64,000 nt of DNA from Virgibacillus_O sediminis (GTDB lineage: Bacteria; Bacillota; Bacilli; Bacillales; Amphibacillaceae): contig NZ_JBHRRZ010000040.1 of NCBI RefSeq assembly GCF_042643265.1, forward strand, positions 186,001 through 250,000, written 5' to 3'. Shown here in pieces: positions 27,148 to 35,531 of the stretch. Positions within the stretch are counted from its first letter, which is position 1. The number at the start of each line of letters is the position of its first letter. The notes beneath the pieces are model-generated. The model made no database searches. It had not been told where the DNA came from and saw nothing but the letters and a program-made list of their open reading frames with translations. The position numbers and the translations under genes are program-made.

Positions 27148-28124
27148 TACTTTTTCCACCCTTCCCCATAGGTAAATTCTTCTCTCCATTTATTTATCTT
27201 TTTTGCAATCCGAAGTTTAGCTGATCTGGACCTTCGATTATCTTCCAGTTCCCCGCTGTCTGCCACAATCGGTTTCCTGTTCACTAATTCAAATGGAGCT
27301 TCATGGTCCTTGGGAAGCACCGGCAGATTCTTTGGTGTTTCCTTCGGCGTGCTCCATTTTTTGAAGGCTTGTTTACAAAGCCGGTCTTCTAATGAGTGGA
27401 AGGTGATCACAGCTACACGCCCATTGACATCTACTACTTCAGCAGCTTGATGGAGTGCATCATTAAAGGCTTCCAACTCATCATTCACCGCAATGCGCAA
27501 TGCCTGAAAAATACGCTTGGCGGGATGCCCGCCTTTTCTTCTGGCCGGTGCTGGTATCGCTGATTTGATAATTTCCACTAATTGATGGGTTGTTTCAATC
27601 TCCGTGGTTTTTCTATATTCTTCAATCTTTCTGGCTATCTGTTTGGAGAACTTCTCCTCCCCGTATTTAAAGAAGATAGACACCATATCGTTGTAAGGCC
27701 AGTGGTTGACGATTTCATAGGCAGTAAGGTCGGCAGATTGGTCCATTCTCATATCCAGTTTTGCATCATGTTGATAGCTGAATCCCCGTTCTCCCCTGTC
27801 AAGCTGGGGTGATGACACCCCTAGGTCGAATAGAATTCCATCCACCTTTTTAATCTGATGTTTTTCAAGCTGCTGTTTCAAGCCTCTGAAATTGGAATGG
27901 ACGAATAAAACTCTGTCTTGATACGGTTCCAGCCTTTTCTTAGCTGCTTCTAATGCATCCATATCCTGATCAAATGCGATAAGGAGACCGGATTCTCCCA
28001 GCCGGGAAGCGATTTGCTCCGAATGTCCCGCGCCGCCCACTGTACAATCCACGTATGTACCATCCGGCCTCACGTCTAAACCATCGACGGTTTCATCTCT
28101 TAATACACTATAATGTTCAAACAT
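27147..28124 (-). CDS. rsmH: 16S rRNA (cytosine-1402-N4)-methyltransferase
   Basis: The 325-residue SAM-dependent enzyme N4-methylates C1402 of 16S rRNA near the P site. MFEHYSVLRDETVDGL starts the conserved core; the SAM motif is DCTVGGAGHSEQIASRL near residue 30, and catalytic-region segments are GILFDLGVSSPQLD and VITFHSLEDR. I chose the ATG at 28124, which aligns with other RsmH proteins; a 15-codon upstream extension is unsupported. It follows mraZ and is coupled to ftsL. Confidence 0.96.
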   Translation of the reverse strand: MFEHYSVLRDETVDGLDVRPDGTYVDCTVGGAGHSEQIASRLGESGLLIAFDQDMDALEAAKKRLEPYQDRVLFVHSNFRGLKQQLEKHQIKKVDGILFDLGVSSPQLDRGERGFSYQHDAKLDMRMDQSADLTAYEIVNHWPYNDMVSIFFKYGEEKFSKQIARKIEEYRKTTEIETTHQLVEIIKSAIPAPARRKGGHPAKRIFQALRIAVNDELEAFNDALHQAAEVVDVNGRVAVITFHSLEDRLCKQAFKKWSTPKETPKNLPVLPKDHEAPFELVNRKPIVADSGELEDNRRSRSAKLRIAKKINKWREEFTYGEGWKK

Positions 28125-28189
28125 TCTAACACCCACTTCTGACCATTTTCCTATTAGTTGCAGCATCAAATATTTTCTGCAGGTTTCAT

Positions 28190-28621
28190 TTAAATATCAA
28201 AATCCAAAAGATTTTCAGCAATTTCGGCAAATGACTCCTCAGATTCTTCGAAGTAATCATTCCAATTTTCACTTGCCCAAAATTCGATTCGTTCGGAGAC
28301 ACCGATGACTGCACATTCTTTCTCCAGCGCTGCATATGACCTTAATGGCTGGGGAATGTTTATTCTCCCCTGTTTATCCACTTCACATTCAACAGCACCT
28401 GAAAAGAAAAAACGTGTAAATGCCCTAGCATCTTTTTTGGTCAGTGGGAGTTTCTTCAATTTCTCTTCCAGTGACTTCCATTCATCCATGGGATAGGCAA
28501 ACAAGCATTTATCAAGTCCACGGGTTATTACAAAGGATTCTCCCAGGCCATCACGAAACTTGGATGGGACTATGATTCTTCCTTTGGCATCAATATTATG
28601 CTGGAATTCCCCCATGAACAT
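28190..28621 (-). CDS. mraZ: MraZ, transcriptional regulator of the dcw cluster
   Basis: This 143-residue protein contains two SpoVT/AbrB-like domains. The repeated DxxGR motifs are visible as NIDAKGRIIVPSKFR and EVDKQGRINIPQPLR. MraZ forms a ring-shaped oligomer that binds tandem repeats upstream of its own gene and represses or tunes the dcw cluster. The ATG at 28621 is preceded by a G-rich SD; five extra upstream codons are unlikely. Four GTGG repeats at 10-bp spacing lie just upstream. Confidence 0.96.
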   Translation of the reverse strand: MFMGEFQHNIDAKGRIIVPSKFRDGLGESFVITRGLDKCLFAYPMDEWKSLEEKLKKLPLTKKDARAFTRFFFSGAVECEVDKQGRINIPQPLRSYAALEKECAVIGVSERIEFWASENWNDYFEESEESFAEIAENLLDFDI

Positions 28622-28654
28622 ATAGTCCGCCCCCACTTTCTTGTTTCCATATTA

Positions 28655-28688
28655 CCACAACCCCCCACTATTCACCACCAAATTCCAC
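28655..28688 (-). promoter_or_regulatory. Candidate MraZ operator: four GTGG repeats at 10-bp period
   Basis: CCAC on the plus strand (GTGG on the minus strand) occurs at 28655, 28665, 28675 and 28685, an exact 10-bp period, 34-67 nt upstream of the mraZ start. MraZ operators in other bacteria are short G-rich direct repeats with about one helical turn spacing. The position and phasing match that model. Confidence 0.72.
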
Positions 28689-28740
28689 TTAAAAATTTCA
28701 TTACATTAAAGTTACAGAAACAGCTACCAGTTACAGGGTA

Positions 28741-28779
28741 ATAAAAAAGCTGCTCCTCCCTTGGAAGAACAGCTTTTAA
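28741..28779 (-). terminator. Terminator after bshC
   Basis: On the minus strand AAAAGCTGTTCTTCC and GGAGGAGCAGCTTTT pair around a short loop, followed by a T run. It isolates bshC from the mraZ promoter region. Confidence 0.85.
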
Positions 28780-28813
28780 GCATTTTATTCATTTGGTGGG
28801 GGAAAGTGGGGCA

Positions 28814-30433
28814 TTACAGCCAGACAACGTAATGTTCCGCCTCAAAGGACCAATCGGTTTCCAACATTTCCCGGATAAATTCCACGCCGTGTTCATTAAT
28901 AAACGGAATCGGGTTCCATGTCCTCTCCTGAAGTCCTTCATTCGGATGCATCATTACCTGAATGTAATCAAATTCGCGGAAATCCTTTTCATGGGTTTCC
29001 TCCACTGCTTTCATCATCCTGTTATATAGAAAATCAATTTCCCGATGCAGATGTCTGAGATTCTTTTCCGCGAGCTCTCCAATATCCGCACGAATAACTT
29101 GGGCAGTTGTCCTTAATGGCCTATGTGCCTGGTCCAGCGTACCCTTCAATTCATCGACAAGCTGAGCGACAGGTGGGTTGTTCAAAGAAGCCAGCCACTG
29201 TTTCCTCCGTTCAGCAACACCTTCATTTATTGCCGTTTCCACCTTGATTCCATACTTATCCAGTGCTTTTTGCACCTTTCTATCCACGAGTGTAAACGAT
29301 AAACGCGGTACCACAGGAGGCATGCTCATGCCTAAAGAGCGGAATGCTGGTCTTAATGCCGCCCAGTAGGCCACCTCTCCAGGTCCTCCCACAAAAGCCA
29401 GGGACGGAAACAGCAACTCTTGCATAATCGGACGTGTCACCACATTGTTGCTCAGCATCTCAGGATGGTTTCTGGCTATGGATACCAACTCTTCCGTGGT
29501 AAACTCCACTTCATCCTGCTTGCCCTTCCATCGTCCATCCTCATTACGGTATAACAATATCCGTTCGTCATCTAGATGATAAAAGAGATGCGCCTGGTCA
29601 GGTTCCACTTCCAAGGATAGAGAATAGCCTTTTTCCCGAAGCTGGTCATAGGCTTTCATAACTCCTTCACTTATTTCTGGCTGGCGTTCAATTATCTGGA
29701 CGAAATGGCCGCTTTCCAAGCGTCGAAGTTCCGGATTTCCCGAATCAACCAGTACAACTCCTTCATTATAAAACATCCTGGAAATCAGTTGCGCGAAAAA
29801 GTCTACATATGTCCGGGAATGATCCAGACATGACCTAACCGTCTCGTATATATCTTTAGTATATACCGTTTCCTGAAGTCGTGAAAACAGGAAATCAGTC
29901 CACTCTGAACTGATCTCCTTATCCATGCTTAGATTGGAGACCGATTCCTTCCCATAATGACGATGAGGAATTTTACTCTTTTTCATACCTGAGTTTTCGG
30001 GCAGATAGATATGATTGATTTCCTCGAAATCATGATCTTCTCCGGCAATCCAAAAAACAGGTATGACCGGCCTCCCCAATTCGCTCTCCTGTTTCCTGGC
30101 AAGAGTAATAATGGAAATAACTTTATTGATCGTGTAAAGCGGTCCTGTCAATACACCAGCTTGTTGTCCTCCGATTACTACCGTGCTGTCTTTATCGCGA
30201 AGACGCTCAATATTCTCCAAAGCTGCTTGAGGAGCCCCCCATCCCCGGTTCATTTGCAGCAACACATCTGCCAAGCCTTCCCGATTGTATTCCACCCCTT
30301 TTAAATCGTCGGCCCTTTTATAAAAATCGTTATACGGGTGGTAATCGAAAAAGCTGCTTAAATCCCCCTCCATTAGGCGGTAATCTTTCATCAGTTTATT
30401 TTGCTTATGTATATTTATAGAGTCGCTCTGCAT
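28814..30433 (-). CDS. bshC: BshC, bacillithiol biosynthesis cysteine-adding enzyme
   Basis: The 539-residue protein matches the BshC family (YllA in B. subtilis). BshC adds cysteine to glucosaminyl-malate in the last step of bacillithiol synthesis. Recognisable segments are VVIGGQQAGVLTGPLYTINK near residue 95, VFWIAGEDHDFEEINH near 125, and PSLAFVGGPGEVAYW near 345, plus a coiled-coil region in the C-terminal half. The synteny bshC-mraZ is as in B. subtilis. It starts at ATG 30433. Confidence 0.95.
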   Translation of the reverse strand: MQSDSINIHKQNKLMKDYRLMEGDLSSFFDYHPYNDFYKRADDLKGVEYNREGLADVLLQMNRGWGAPQAALENIERLRDKDSTVVIGGQQAGVLTGPLYTINKVISIITLARKQESELGRPVIPVFWIAGEDHDFEEINHIYLPENSGMKKSKIPHRHYGKESVSNLSMDKEISSEWTDFLFSRLQETVYTKDIYETVRSCLDHSRTYVDFFAQLISRMFYNEGVVLVDSGNPELRRLESGHFVQIIERQPEISEGVMKAYDQLREKGYSLSLEVEPDQAHLFYHLDDERILLYRNEDGRWKGKQDEVEFTTEELVSIARNHPEMLSNNVVTRPIMQELLFPSLAFVGGPGEVAYWAALRPAFRSLGMSMPPVVPRLSFTLVDRKVQKALDKYGIKVETAINEGVAERRKQWLASLNNPPVAQLVDELKGTLDQAHRPLRTTAQVIRADIGELAEKNLRHLHREIDFLYNRMMKAVEETHEKDFREFDYIQVMMHPNEGLQERTWNPIPFINEHGVEFIREMLETDWSFEAEHYVVWL

Positions 30434-30529
30434 TACTTTCGTGCTCCTTCACTAAGGTAAGTCCATTCCATTATGTATTGTACAGAATTCATCCAAGTTT
30501 TTCATTTAATCTGTTTAGGCCGGGAAGAC

Positions 30530-30910
30530 TTAATAAATAACGAATTTGCCTACTCCAATGATTATCAGGATCACATAAAGAAAGAAAAAAAGTAAGAAAG
30601 AAAACCGCCAAAGAATTTTGAAAGCCTTACCGAACACTACTTCGCTGTTTAATTTCCATTGTAATAGAATCAGGACAGCTAAAATACCGAGCAGCACTGC
30701 CATCATAATGCCCCAAATCTGGACATCAAAAACAATCATAAATTCAAATCCGACGGCTGCAATATAAAAAATAGTCGTCCAGTTGATAGCCCGATGGAAT
30801 GCTTTCCTCTTCCGTGTACCCATGATAAGAGAAAACTGATAGACAAGCCATGATGCAATAAATGGCGCTGCAATGAAAAAAGCAATCAAATAAATTATAT
30901 AATCGGCCAT
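30530..30910 (-). CDS. DUF3397-family membrane protein
   Basis: The 126-residue protein has four predicted membrane helices and a basic loop (GTRKRKAFHRAINW) after the first pair, matching the DUF3397 family of Bacillaceae. The C-terminal helix runs LLFFFLYVILIIIGVGKF. Function is unknown. In many Bacillaceae it lies near bshC and ylb genes; B. subtilis has panE (ylbQ) at this place instead. An SD-like AGAGGAAT precedes the ATG. Confidence 0.75.
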   Translation of the reverse strand: MADYIIYLIAFFIAAPFIASWLVYQFSLIMGTRKRKAFHRAINWTTIFYIAAVGFEFMIVFDVQIWGIMMAVLLGILAVLILLQWKLNSEVVFGKAFKILWRFSFLLFFFLYVILIIIGVGKFVIY

Positions 30911-31126
30911 TCCTCTTATCCCCCTTACTGCCTAGTACAGCTTGAATGTAACCCCCAATTAACCGAGCCCCGCTTCATATTTATCTATTGTACCAAAGTC
31001 AACAGGGTTTGCGAGGATTTTTCGAGAGGGATGGTGGAATTATACCTCTTTTATTTCATTACAGATGCTTTTATATTATAATATATAAATAGGGAAAGTA
31101 TTCAGACATCAAGGGGGAGATTAGAA

Positions 31127-31633
31127 ATGATGACCGATGTAAAAGTAGAAAAGCTATTGATTAATTATAAAACACTTGAAAAATTTAAGCGCTTTAAGGA
31201 ATATGGCAATCAAGAACTTTCCATGTTGGAGGACTTGGAGAATAATATCGTGGAGAACAACAGTGAATCACCTTTTTATGGCATCTATTTCGGCAACAAT
31301 CTGATCGCAAGAATGAGTCTTTATCGGGTAGATGCAAAATATGATGCTTATTTTCAACCGCCGCAGGATTACCTGACACTATGGAAGCTGGAAGTTCTTC
31401 CCGATTTTCAGGGTCAAGGATATGGAAAATTGATGGTAGACTTCGCTAAAAGCTTTAACCTGCCAATCAAGACAAATCCTCGAATTAATTCCCATGGGTT
31501 TTGGGAGAAAATGGGCTTCCAGAAAGCCCATTATGAGATGGAAAGGGACTTAGGGGAAAATCCATTGATATGGCTTCCGGAAGGAGTTAAGGAGAAATCC
31601 CAGGAACAGGGTCAGGAGCCAAAGCAGCAATAA
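31127..31633 (+). CDS. ylbP: YlbP, GNAT-family N-acetyltransferase
   Basis: The 168-residue protein has the GNAT fold; the acetyl-CoA loop is in LEVLPDFQGQGYGKLMVDF near residues 95-113, and a C-terminal HGFWEKMGFQKAHYEM. Substrate is not known. A Q/E-rich tail ends the protein (KEKSQEQGQEPKQQ). GGGGAG lies 7 nt before the ATG at 31127; a second ATG follows directly. It is the first plus-strand gene in the window and converges on the gerR-like gene, as ylbP and ylbO do in B. subtilis. Confidence 0.88.
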   Translation: MMTDVKVEKLLINYKTLEKFKRFKEYGNQELSMLEDLENNIVENNSESPFYGIYFGNNLIARMSLYRVDAKYDAYFQPPQDYLTLWKLEVLPDFQGQGYGKLMVDFAKSFNLPIKTNPRINSHGFWEKMGFQKAHYEMERDLGENPLIWLPEGVKEKSQEQGQEPKQQ

Positions 31634-31714
31634 TACCTTCATAGGGGTGAAAGGCGCTTTTCGGAGCCGGCAGAAATGCCGAAATCCTATACTTTCCCGG
31701 ATATTCAATATAAT

Positions 31715-31744
31715 AAGACATGAATGGAGTATCATTCATGTCTT
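31715..31744. terminator. Bidirectional hairpin between ylbP and gerR-like gene
   Basis: AAGACATGAATG and CATTCATGTCTT form a perfect 12-bp stem with a six-base loop in the convergent gap. T-rich sequence follows on both strands, though no long uninterrupted run. Confidence 0.65.
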
Positions 31745-31755
31745 CTTTACATGCC

Positions 31756-32238
31756 TTAACCTGAACGGCCAGATTTTGCCCTTTCCCAAAGCCTTCCCAT
31801 TTCTTCCCATATCGCTTCATATTGCTCCAGCTGCTGTTTAAGTGCTCTGTTTTCCTTTTGAAGCAGTTCCAGCAGCTCTCCCTGCTCCTTCATCAGTTCC
31901 TTATTTTCAGCCGGGAAATGCGCCTTCATTTTTTCCAACAGCAAAATGGCTGTTTCAATGGTTGTTTTATCATGTTCCATGTATGTCGCAGCTTTTTTGT
32001 CACCTACCCTCCCTCCAATTTTCCGTTCTTTTTTCGCCTTTTGGATTTCTTCTTCATATAGTTTTCGGATGGAAGCATTCCATCGGAAGCCACAGGCCGC
32101 AGAAGTCCGGTCTAATTTCCCGGCTACTTCCTTGAATGCTTCCAATTGGGTCCTTCCTTCACGAATATAGGATAGGACTGTATCAGCCAAAAGAAGATCT
32201 TCGTCTTTCGACCATGCATCCTGTCGAGTCGCATTCAT
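31756..32238 (-). CDS. gerR: GerR/RsfA-family sporulation transcription regulator (YlbO)
   Basis: The 160-residue protein has an N-terminal Myb/SANT-like DNA-binding domain (RQDAWSKDEDLLLADTVLSYI and AACGFRWNASIRKLY) and a C-terminal coiled coil (about residues 95-150). RsfA-family proteins regulate sporulation genes; YlbO of B. subtilis is GerR, a sigma-E-made mother-cell regulator. Position next to ylbP favours GerR over RsfA. The AAGGAGG SD is a few bases before the ATG. A sigma-E-type -10 sequence is upstream. Confidence 0.88.
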   Translation of the reverse strand: MNATRQDAWSKDEDLLLADTVLSYIREGRTQLEAFKEVAGKLDRTSAACGFRWNASIRKLYEEEIQKAKKERKIGGRVGDKKAATYMEHDKTTIETAILLLEKMKAHFPAENKELMKEQGELLELLQKENRALKQQLEQYEAIWEEMGRLWERAKSGRSG

Positions 32239-32265
32239 AGCATCCCTCCTTACGCATTTGCTATC

Positions 32266-32290
32266 AATGTATGCAAGAAATAGGGATGAT
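32266..32290 (-). promoter_or_regulatory. Candidate sigma-E promoter of the gerR-like gene
   Basis: The minus strand has CATACATT (32273-32266), a full match to the sigma-E -10 consensus CATACAHT, about 30 nt before the ATG. The -35 region 13-15 nt further upstream is a poor match to KMATATT, so the call rests on the -10 and on the known sigma-E control of ylbO. Confidence 0.45.
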
Positions 32291-32425
32291 AGAATAGATA
32301 CTTTATAGTAAATGTTTCATGCACATCAACAAAGGTCAGATGGCCCAAACAATGAAAAGACACGGCTGCTGTCAACTCCACACCTTTTTTTGAAAGGGAG
32401 GGAATTGTGAACACACAACTATTGA

Positions 32426-33181
32426 TCAGTTCTGTTTTCGAAATTCAAATCGCTTCACTGCTGCTACATGCTCCGACGATGGCCAAAGGCTTGCACTATT
32501 CCTTACCCCTTCTTCCATAAGGGAGACCAGTTTGTTACAGGAAATTTTCTTCTTGTATTGGTCCTTGAGCAATTTAATCTGCTCATATGATTTTCCAGCA
32601 CCTTTTTTTGCTGCTCCCAGCCTTCTTCAGCAACAAGATGATGAAGCCAGCCTTTTTCTTTTAATTGTTCGGCACTGTACATCGTTCCCTCTACAAGCCA
32701 TTGAAAAGCGAAGTCCCGCATTACTTTTTCGTAAAGAAGGACTCCTCCTCCCCACCCTGGTAGAATACCTAGAGTAGATTGCACGAAGCCAAAAGAAGAT
32801 GTACCTTTGGAAATACGAATATCACAAGCGGTTGCTATTTCATATCCTCCGCCAACTGCGCTGCCGTTAAGCAGGCGGATAACCGGTACAGGGAAAGGAT
32901 ACAAGTTCGTATAATACCTTCTTCATAGGGTGGAGAATGGAAAAAGCTTCATCCGTTGACAGGCCTCCATGCAGTTCTTTTAAATCACCGCCTGTACAGA
33001 ACATTTTATCTCCGACGCCGGTAATTACCAGAAATTTAATAGTTTCCTGTCTGGCATTTTCCAAAGTTTCCTGCAGTTCCTTTGCCATTTCTATTGAAAC
33101 CGCATTATGCTTCCCAGGCCTATCCAGCCGGATTTCAGCATACCCTTCTTCCATCTTATTGTAACTAATCGTTTTTCTCAT
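32426..33181 (-). pseudogene. Enoyl-CoA hydratase/isomerase-family gene with two compensating frameshifts
   Basis: Three pieces of one crotonase protein are readable. The first (33181 to about 32895) has MEEGYAEIRLDRPGKHNAVS and FCTGGDLKELHGG, ending LVSFP then a stop. The second, shifted frame has VPVIRLLNGSAVGGGYEIATACDIRIS, FGFVQSTLGILPGWGG and LVEGTMYSAEQLKEKGWLHHLV. The third, back in the first frame, has YEQIKLLKDQ and ends at the stop at 32426. One extra base near 32892-32900 and one missing base near 32600-32615 restore a normal reading frame of about 251 residues. A7 and A4 runs lie at the second site. This may be a decaying gene or sequencing error. Confidence 0.82.
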
Positions 33182-33243
33182 CTTTTCCTCTCTCTATTAA
33201 AAACAGCTTGTCTATAACCCAGTACCTTTTAAGAATATGTATA

Positions 33244-33277
33244 TAAAAAAACAGATCACTATCTGTTGTGATCTGTT
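33244..33277 (-). terminator. Terminator after rpmF
   Basis: On the minus strand AACAGATCAC and GTGATCTGTT pair around an eight-base loop, followed by a run of T, about 15 nt past the rpmF stop. Confidence 0.88.
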
Positions 33278-33291
33278 CTTCGGTCGTTCAT

Positions 33292-33465
33292 TTAGTTGCT
33301 GACAACTTCCTTGCCATCATAGTGTCCACATGATCTGCATACATGGTGAGGCTTTGTCAATTCACCACAATTTGAGCATTCTACCATGCCAGGCACATGC
33401 AATTTTTTATGAGTACGACGCTGGTTCTTAACTTTTTTAGAAGTTCTTCTTTTTGGTACTGCCAT
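33292..33465 (-). CDS. rpmF: 50S ribosomal protein L32
   Basis: The 57-residue protein starts MAVPKRRTSKKVKNQRRTH, typical L32, and has a zinc ribbon with two CxxC pairs (CSNCGE and CRSCGHYDG). It is therefore the zinc-containing form. The ATG at 33465 follows AAGGAGG by 11 nt; seven more open codons upstream contain the SD and are not used. It pairs with ylbN (DUF177), as in most bacteria. Confidence 0.97.
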   Translation of the reverse strand: MAVPKRRTSKKVKNQRRTHKKLHVPGMVECSNCGELTKPHHVCRSCGHYDGKEVVSN

Positions 33466-33515
33466 GACCTGATACACCTCCTTCATATTTTCGAAGCAAA
33501 ACAGAAAAGTTCTGC

Positions 33516-34046
33516 TTATTGTTTCCGGTTGTCATCTTTCAATAAAGATTCGAGCTTTTTCAAGCGAGGATCAACTGTCTGTTCCTTTTCTTTCTCTGTT
33601 ACAAGCTCCCAGTCATTCCCTTTAACAGGGGCTTCTTCCTGACCACTTGCTCCATCAGAGAATACACGAAATGGAACTTCAAGCAGAATATTTTCCTTGA
33701 TATACGGGGTTAAATCAAGCACTTCTCCTTCAATTGGATGGATTTCATCTTCTTCCTCTTCCCGGCTGTAATGCGAAGAAGTAGTAAAGACCTCATCAGC
33801 CCCAATATCAAAAGGATAAGGCACATCAACCAAGGTTCTTGCACATGGCAATATCATTTCCCCGCTGATACGAAAGGAAAAAATAATCTGTTCCCCTTGC
33901 AGAAAACATTTGCCGGCAACATGAACAGGCCCAATCTCACGTATATCATTGTTCATTGTCTCCAATTCGGAAACATCAACCTTTTCATCAAAAGTGTAAG
34001 GTTCATTGTAAGCATTTTTTCTGATTTGGCCCAATGTAAATTTCAA
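33516..34046 (-). CDS. ylbN: YlbN, DUF177/YceD-family protein
   Basis: The 176-residue protein begins MKFTLGQIRKNAYNEPYTFDEKVDVSELE and has the DUF177 core with CARTLVDVPYPFDIGADEVF, then an acidic stretch and DLTPYIKENILLEVPFRVF. YceD proteins are linked genetically with rpmF and are needed for normal 23S rRNA accumulation in plants and E. coli. I chose the TTG at 34046; the GTG three codons upstream overlaps GAGGTGA, the SD. Confidence 0.9.
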   Translation of the reverse strand: MKFTLGQIRKNAYNEPYTFDEKVDVSELETMNNDIREIGPVHVAGKCFLQGEQIIFSFRISGEMILPCARTLVDVPYPFDIGADEVFTTSSHYSREEEEDEIHPIEGEVLDLTPYIKENILLEVPFRVFSDGASGQEEAPVKGNDWELVTEKEKEQTVDPRLKKLESLLKDDNRKQ

Positions 34047-34275
34047 TATAATCACCTCAAGGCAACAAGAGTAATTTTAAAAGAAAAAAACGATTTTGTC
34101 AACATATTTTCTTTACAGGTTTAAAACATATGAAATTCCAAGTTGGATATACGTATGATTCCCTTCCTGCTTCATGTTAATCATTCTGTCAAACAGCTCT
34201 CCTCCATACAAAACGTGCTTATATCCCGTGTTTTTGATACAATTATTACCATTATATAAAACAGGAGCTGGTTTC

Positions 34276-35487
34276 ATGAAAGCATGCGGTTTAATCGTGG
34301 AGTACAACCCATTTCATAATGGTCATCTCTACCACTTGAAGGAAGCCAGAGAAATATCCGGAGCTGAGTGTATGATTGCAGTAATGAGCGGTAATTTTCT
34401 CCAGCGAGGAGAGCCTGCCATAATGGATAAACATTATCGGGCAAAGGCCGCTCTTATAGCTGGGGCTGATCTAGTGCTTGAACTGCCATACCCTTTTGCA
34501 GTACAAAGCAGTGACCTTTTTGCAAAGGGAGCGGTATTTACACTGGCTCAGATCGGCGCCTCTACATTATGCTTCGGCAGTGAATCAGGGAACATAAATG
34601 ATTTCATTTCAAGCTATCATAATTTCAGGAAAAATGAAAGAGAATATCAGCAATCACTGAAAGATCATCTGCAACAGGGGCTTTCTTTTCCTGAAGCCAG
34701 TAGACACGCCTATCAGACAATCGGTTTAACTGGGCAATCGATGGACCTGACCAAACCAAACAATATACTTGGTTTCAGCTATGTAAAAACGATTTTTGAA
34801 AATGGTTTAAAGATAACTCCACTGACTATCAAACGAACAAACAACCATTATCACGACCAAGCCATCACCGGGGCTATTTCAAGCGCCACAAGTATTCGTA
34901 AAGTCATATTGGAGGCCGGCCGGATCACCGAAGAAGTTGCTGAAGCACTCCCGAAAGTGTCTCTAGCCCAGCTCGAGGCCTATAGAAAGGCAGCATCCAC
35001 CTGGCATCACTGGGAAAAATACTTCAATCTCCTTCATTATAAAGTCATGACGATGAATACAGAGCAGATTGCTGATATCCAAGGGGTAGATGAAGGGCTG
35101 GAATACAGAATTAAAAAGACTGCAAAGCAGGCGGAATCCATGCATGAATGGATGCACGCAATAAAAACCAAACGATATACATGGACAAGGCTGCAACGCA
35201 TGTTCACCCATCTATTGACAAATACAACCAAAGGAGAAATGGAGGAGATCCCGTCACTTGCTCCACTTCCTTATATTCGTCTCCTGGGTATGTCGCAAAC
35301 CGGCCAGCGCTATATCCATCAAGTTAAGAAACAATTGGAAACCCCGCTTATTACCAAGATTAAAAGAAATGGTGATCCTCTTCTTGCTATGGAAGAGAGG
35401 GCAGCACAGGCCTATTATAGCATACTCCCTCCGGCACAACGGCGTAAATTCCACCAGCAGGAACTCGAGCCCCCACTAAGGATCTAA
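34276..35487 (+). CDS. tmcAL: TmcAL, tRNA(Met) cytidine acetate ligase (YlbM)
   Basis: The 403-residue protein begins MKACGLIVEYNPFHNGHLYHL, with the HxGH nucleotidyltransferase motif, and continues with MSGNFLQRGEPAIMDKHYRA and ELPYPFAVQSSDLFAKGAV. TmcAL of B. subtilis makes N4-acetylcytidine at the wobble position of elongator tRNA-Met, using acetate and ATP. I chose the ATG at 34276, 8 nt after AGGAG; an in-frame ATG 34 codons earlier has no SD and adds an unconserved stretch. It is divergent from ylbN and convergent with ylbL. Confidence 0.95.
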   Translation: MKACGLIVEYNPFHNGHLYHLKEAREISGAECMIAVMSGNFLQRGEPAIMDKHYRAKAALIAGADLVLELPYPFAVQSSDLFAKGAVFTLAQIGASTLCFGSESGNINDFISSYHNFRKNEREYQQSLKDHLQQGLSFPEASRHAYQTIGLTGQSMDLTKPNNILGFSYVKTIFENGLKITPLTIKRTNNHYHDQAITGAISSATSIRKVILEAGRITEEVAEALPKVSLAQLEAYRKAASTWHHWEKYFNLLHYKVMTMNTEQIADIQGVDEGLEYRIKKTAKQAESMHEWMHAIKTKRYTWTRLQRMFTHLLTNTTKGEMEEIPSLAPLPYIRLLGMSQTGQRYIHQVKKQLETPLITKIKRNGDPLLAMEERAAQAYYSILPPAQRRKFHQQELEPPLRI

Positions 35488-35491
35488 TTTA

Positions 35492-35531
35492 GTAAAAAGG
35501 GATAAAGGGCATTAACCTGCCCTTTATCCCT
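35492..35531. terminator. Hairpin between tmcAL and ylbL, terminator for ylbL
   Basis: AAGGGATAAAGGGCA and TGCCCTTTATCCCTT form a perfect 15-bp stem with a six-base loop. On the minus strand it begins in the last codons of ylbL and is followed by TTTTTACT. It may also stop the convergent tmcAL transcript, though the plus strand lacks a T run. Confidence 0.82.
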
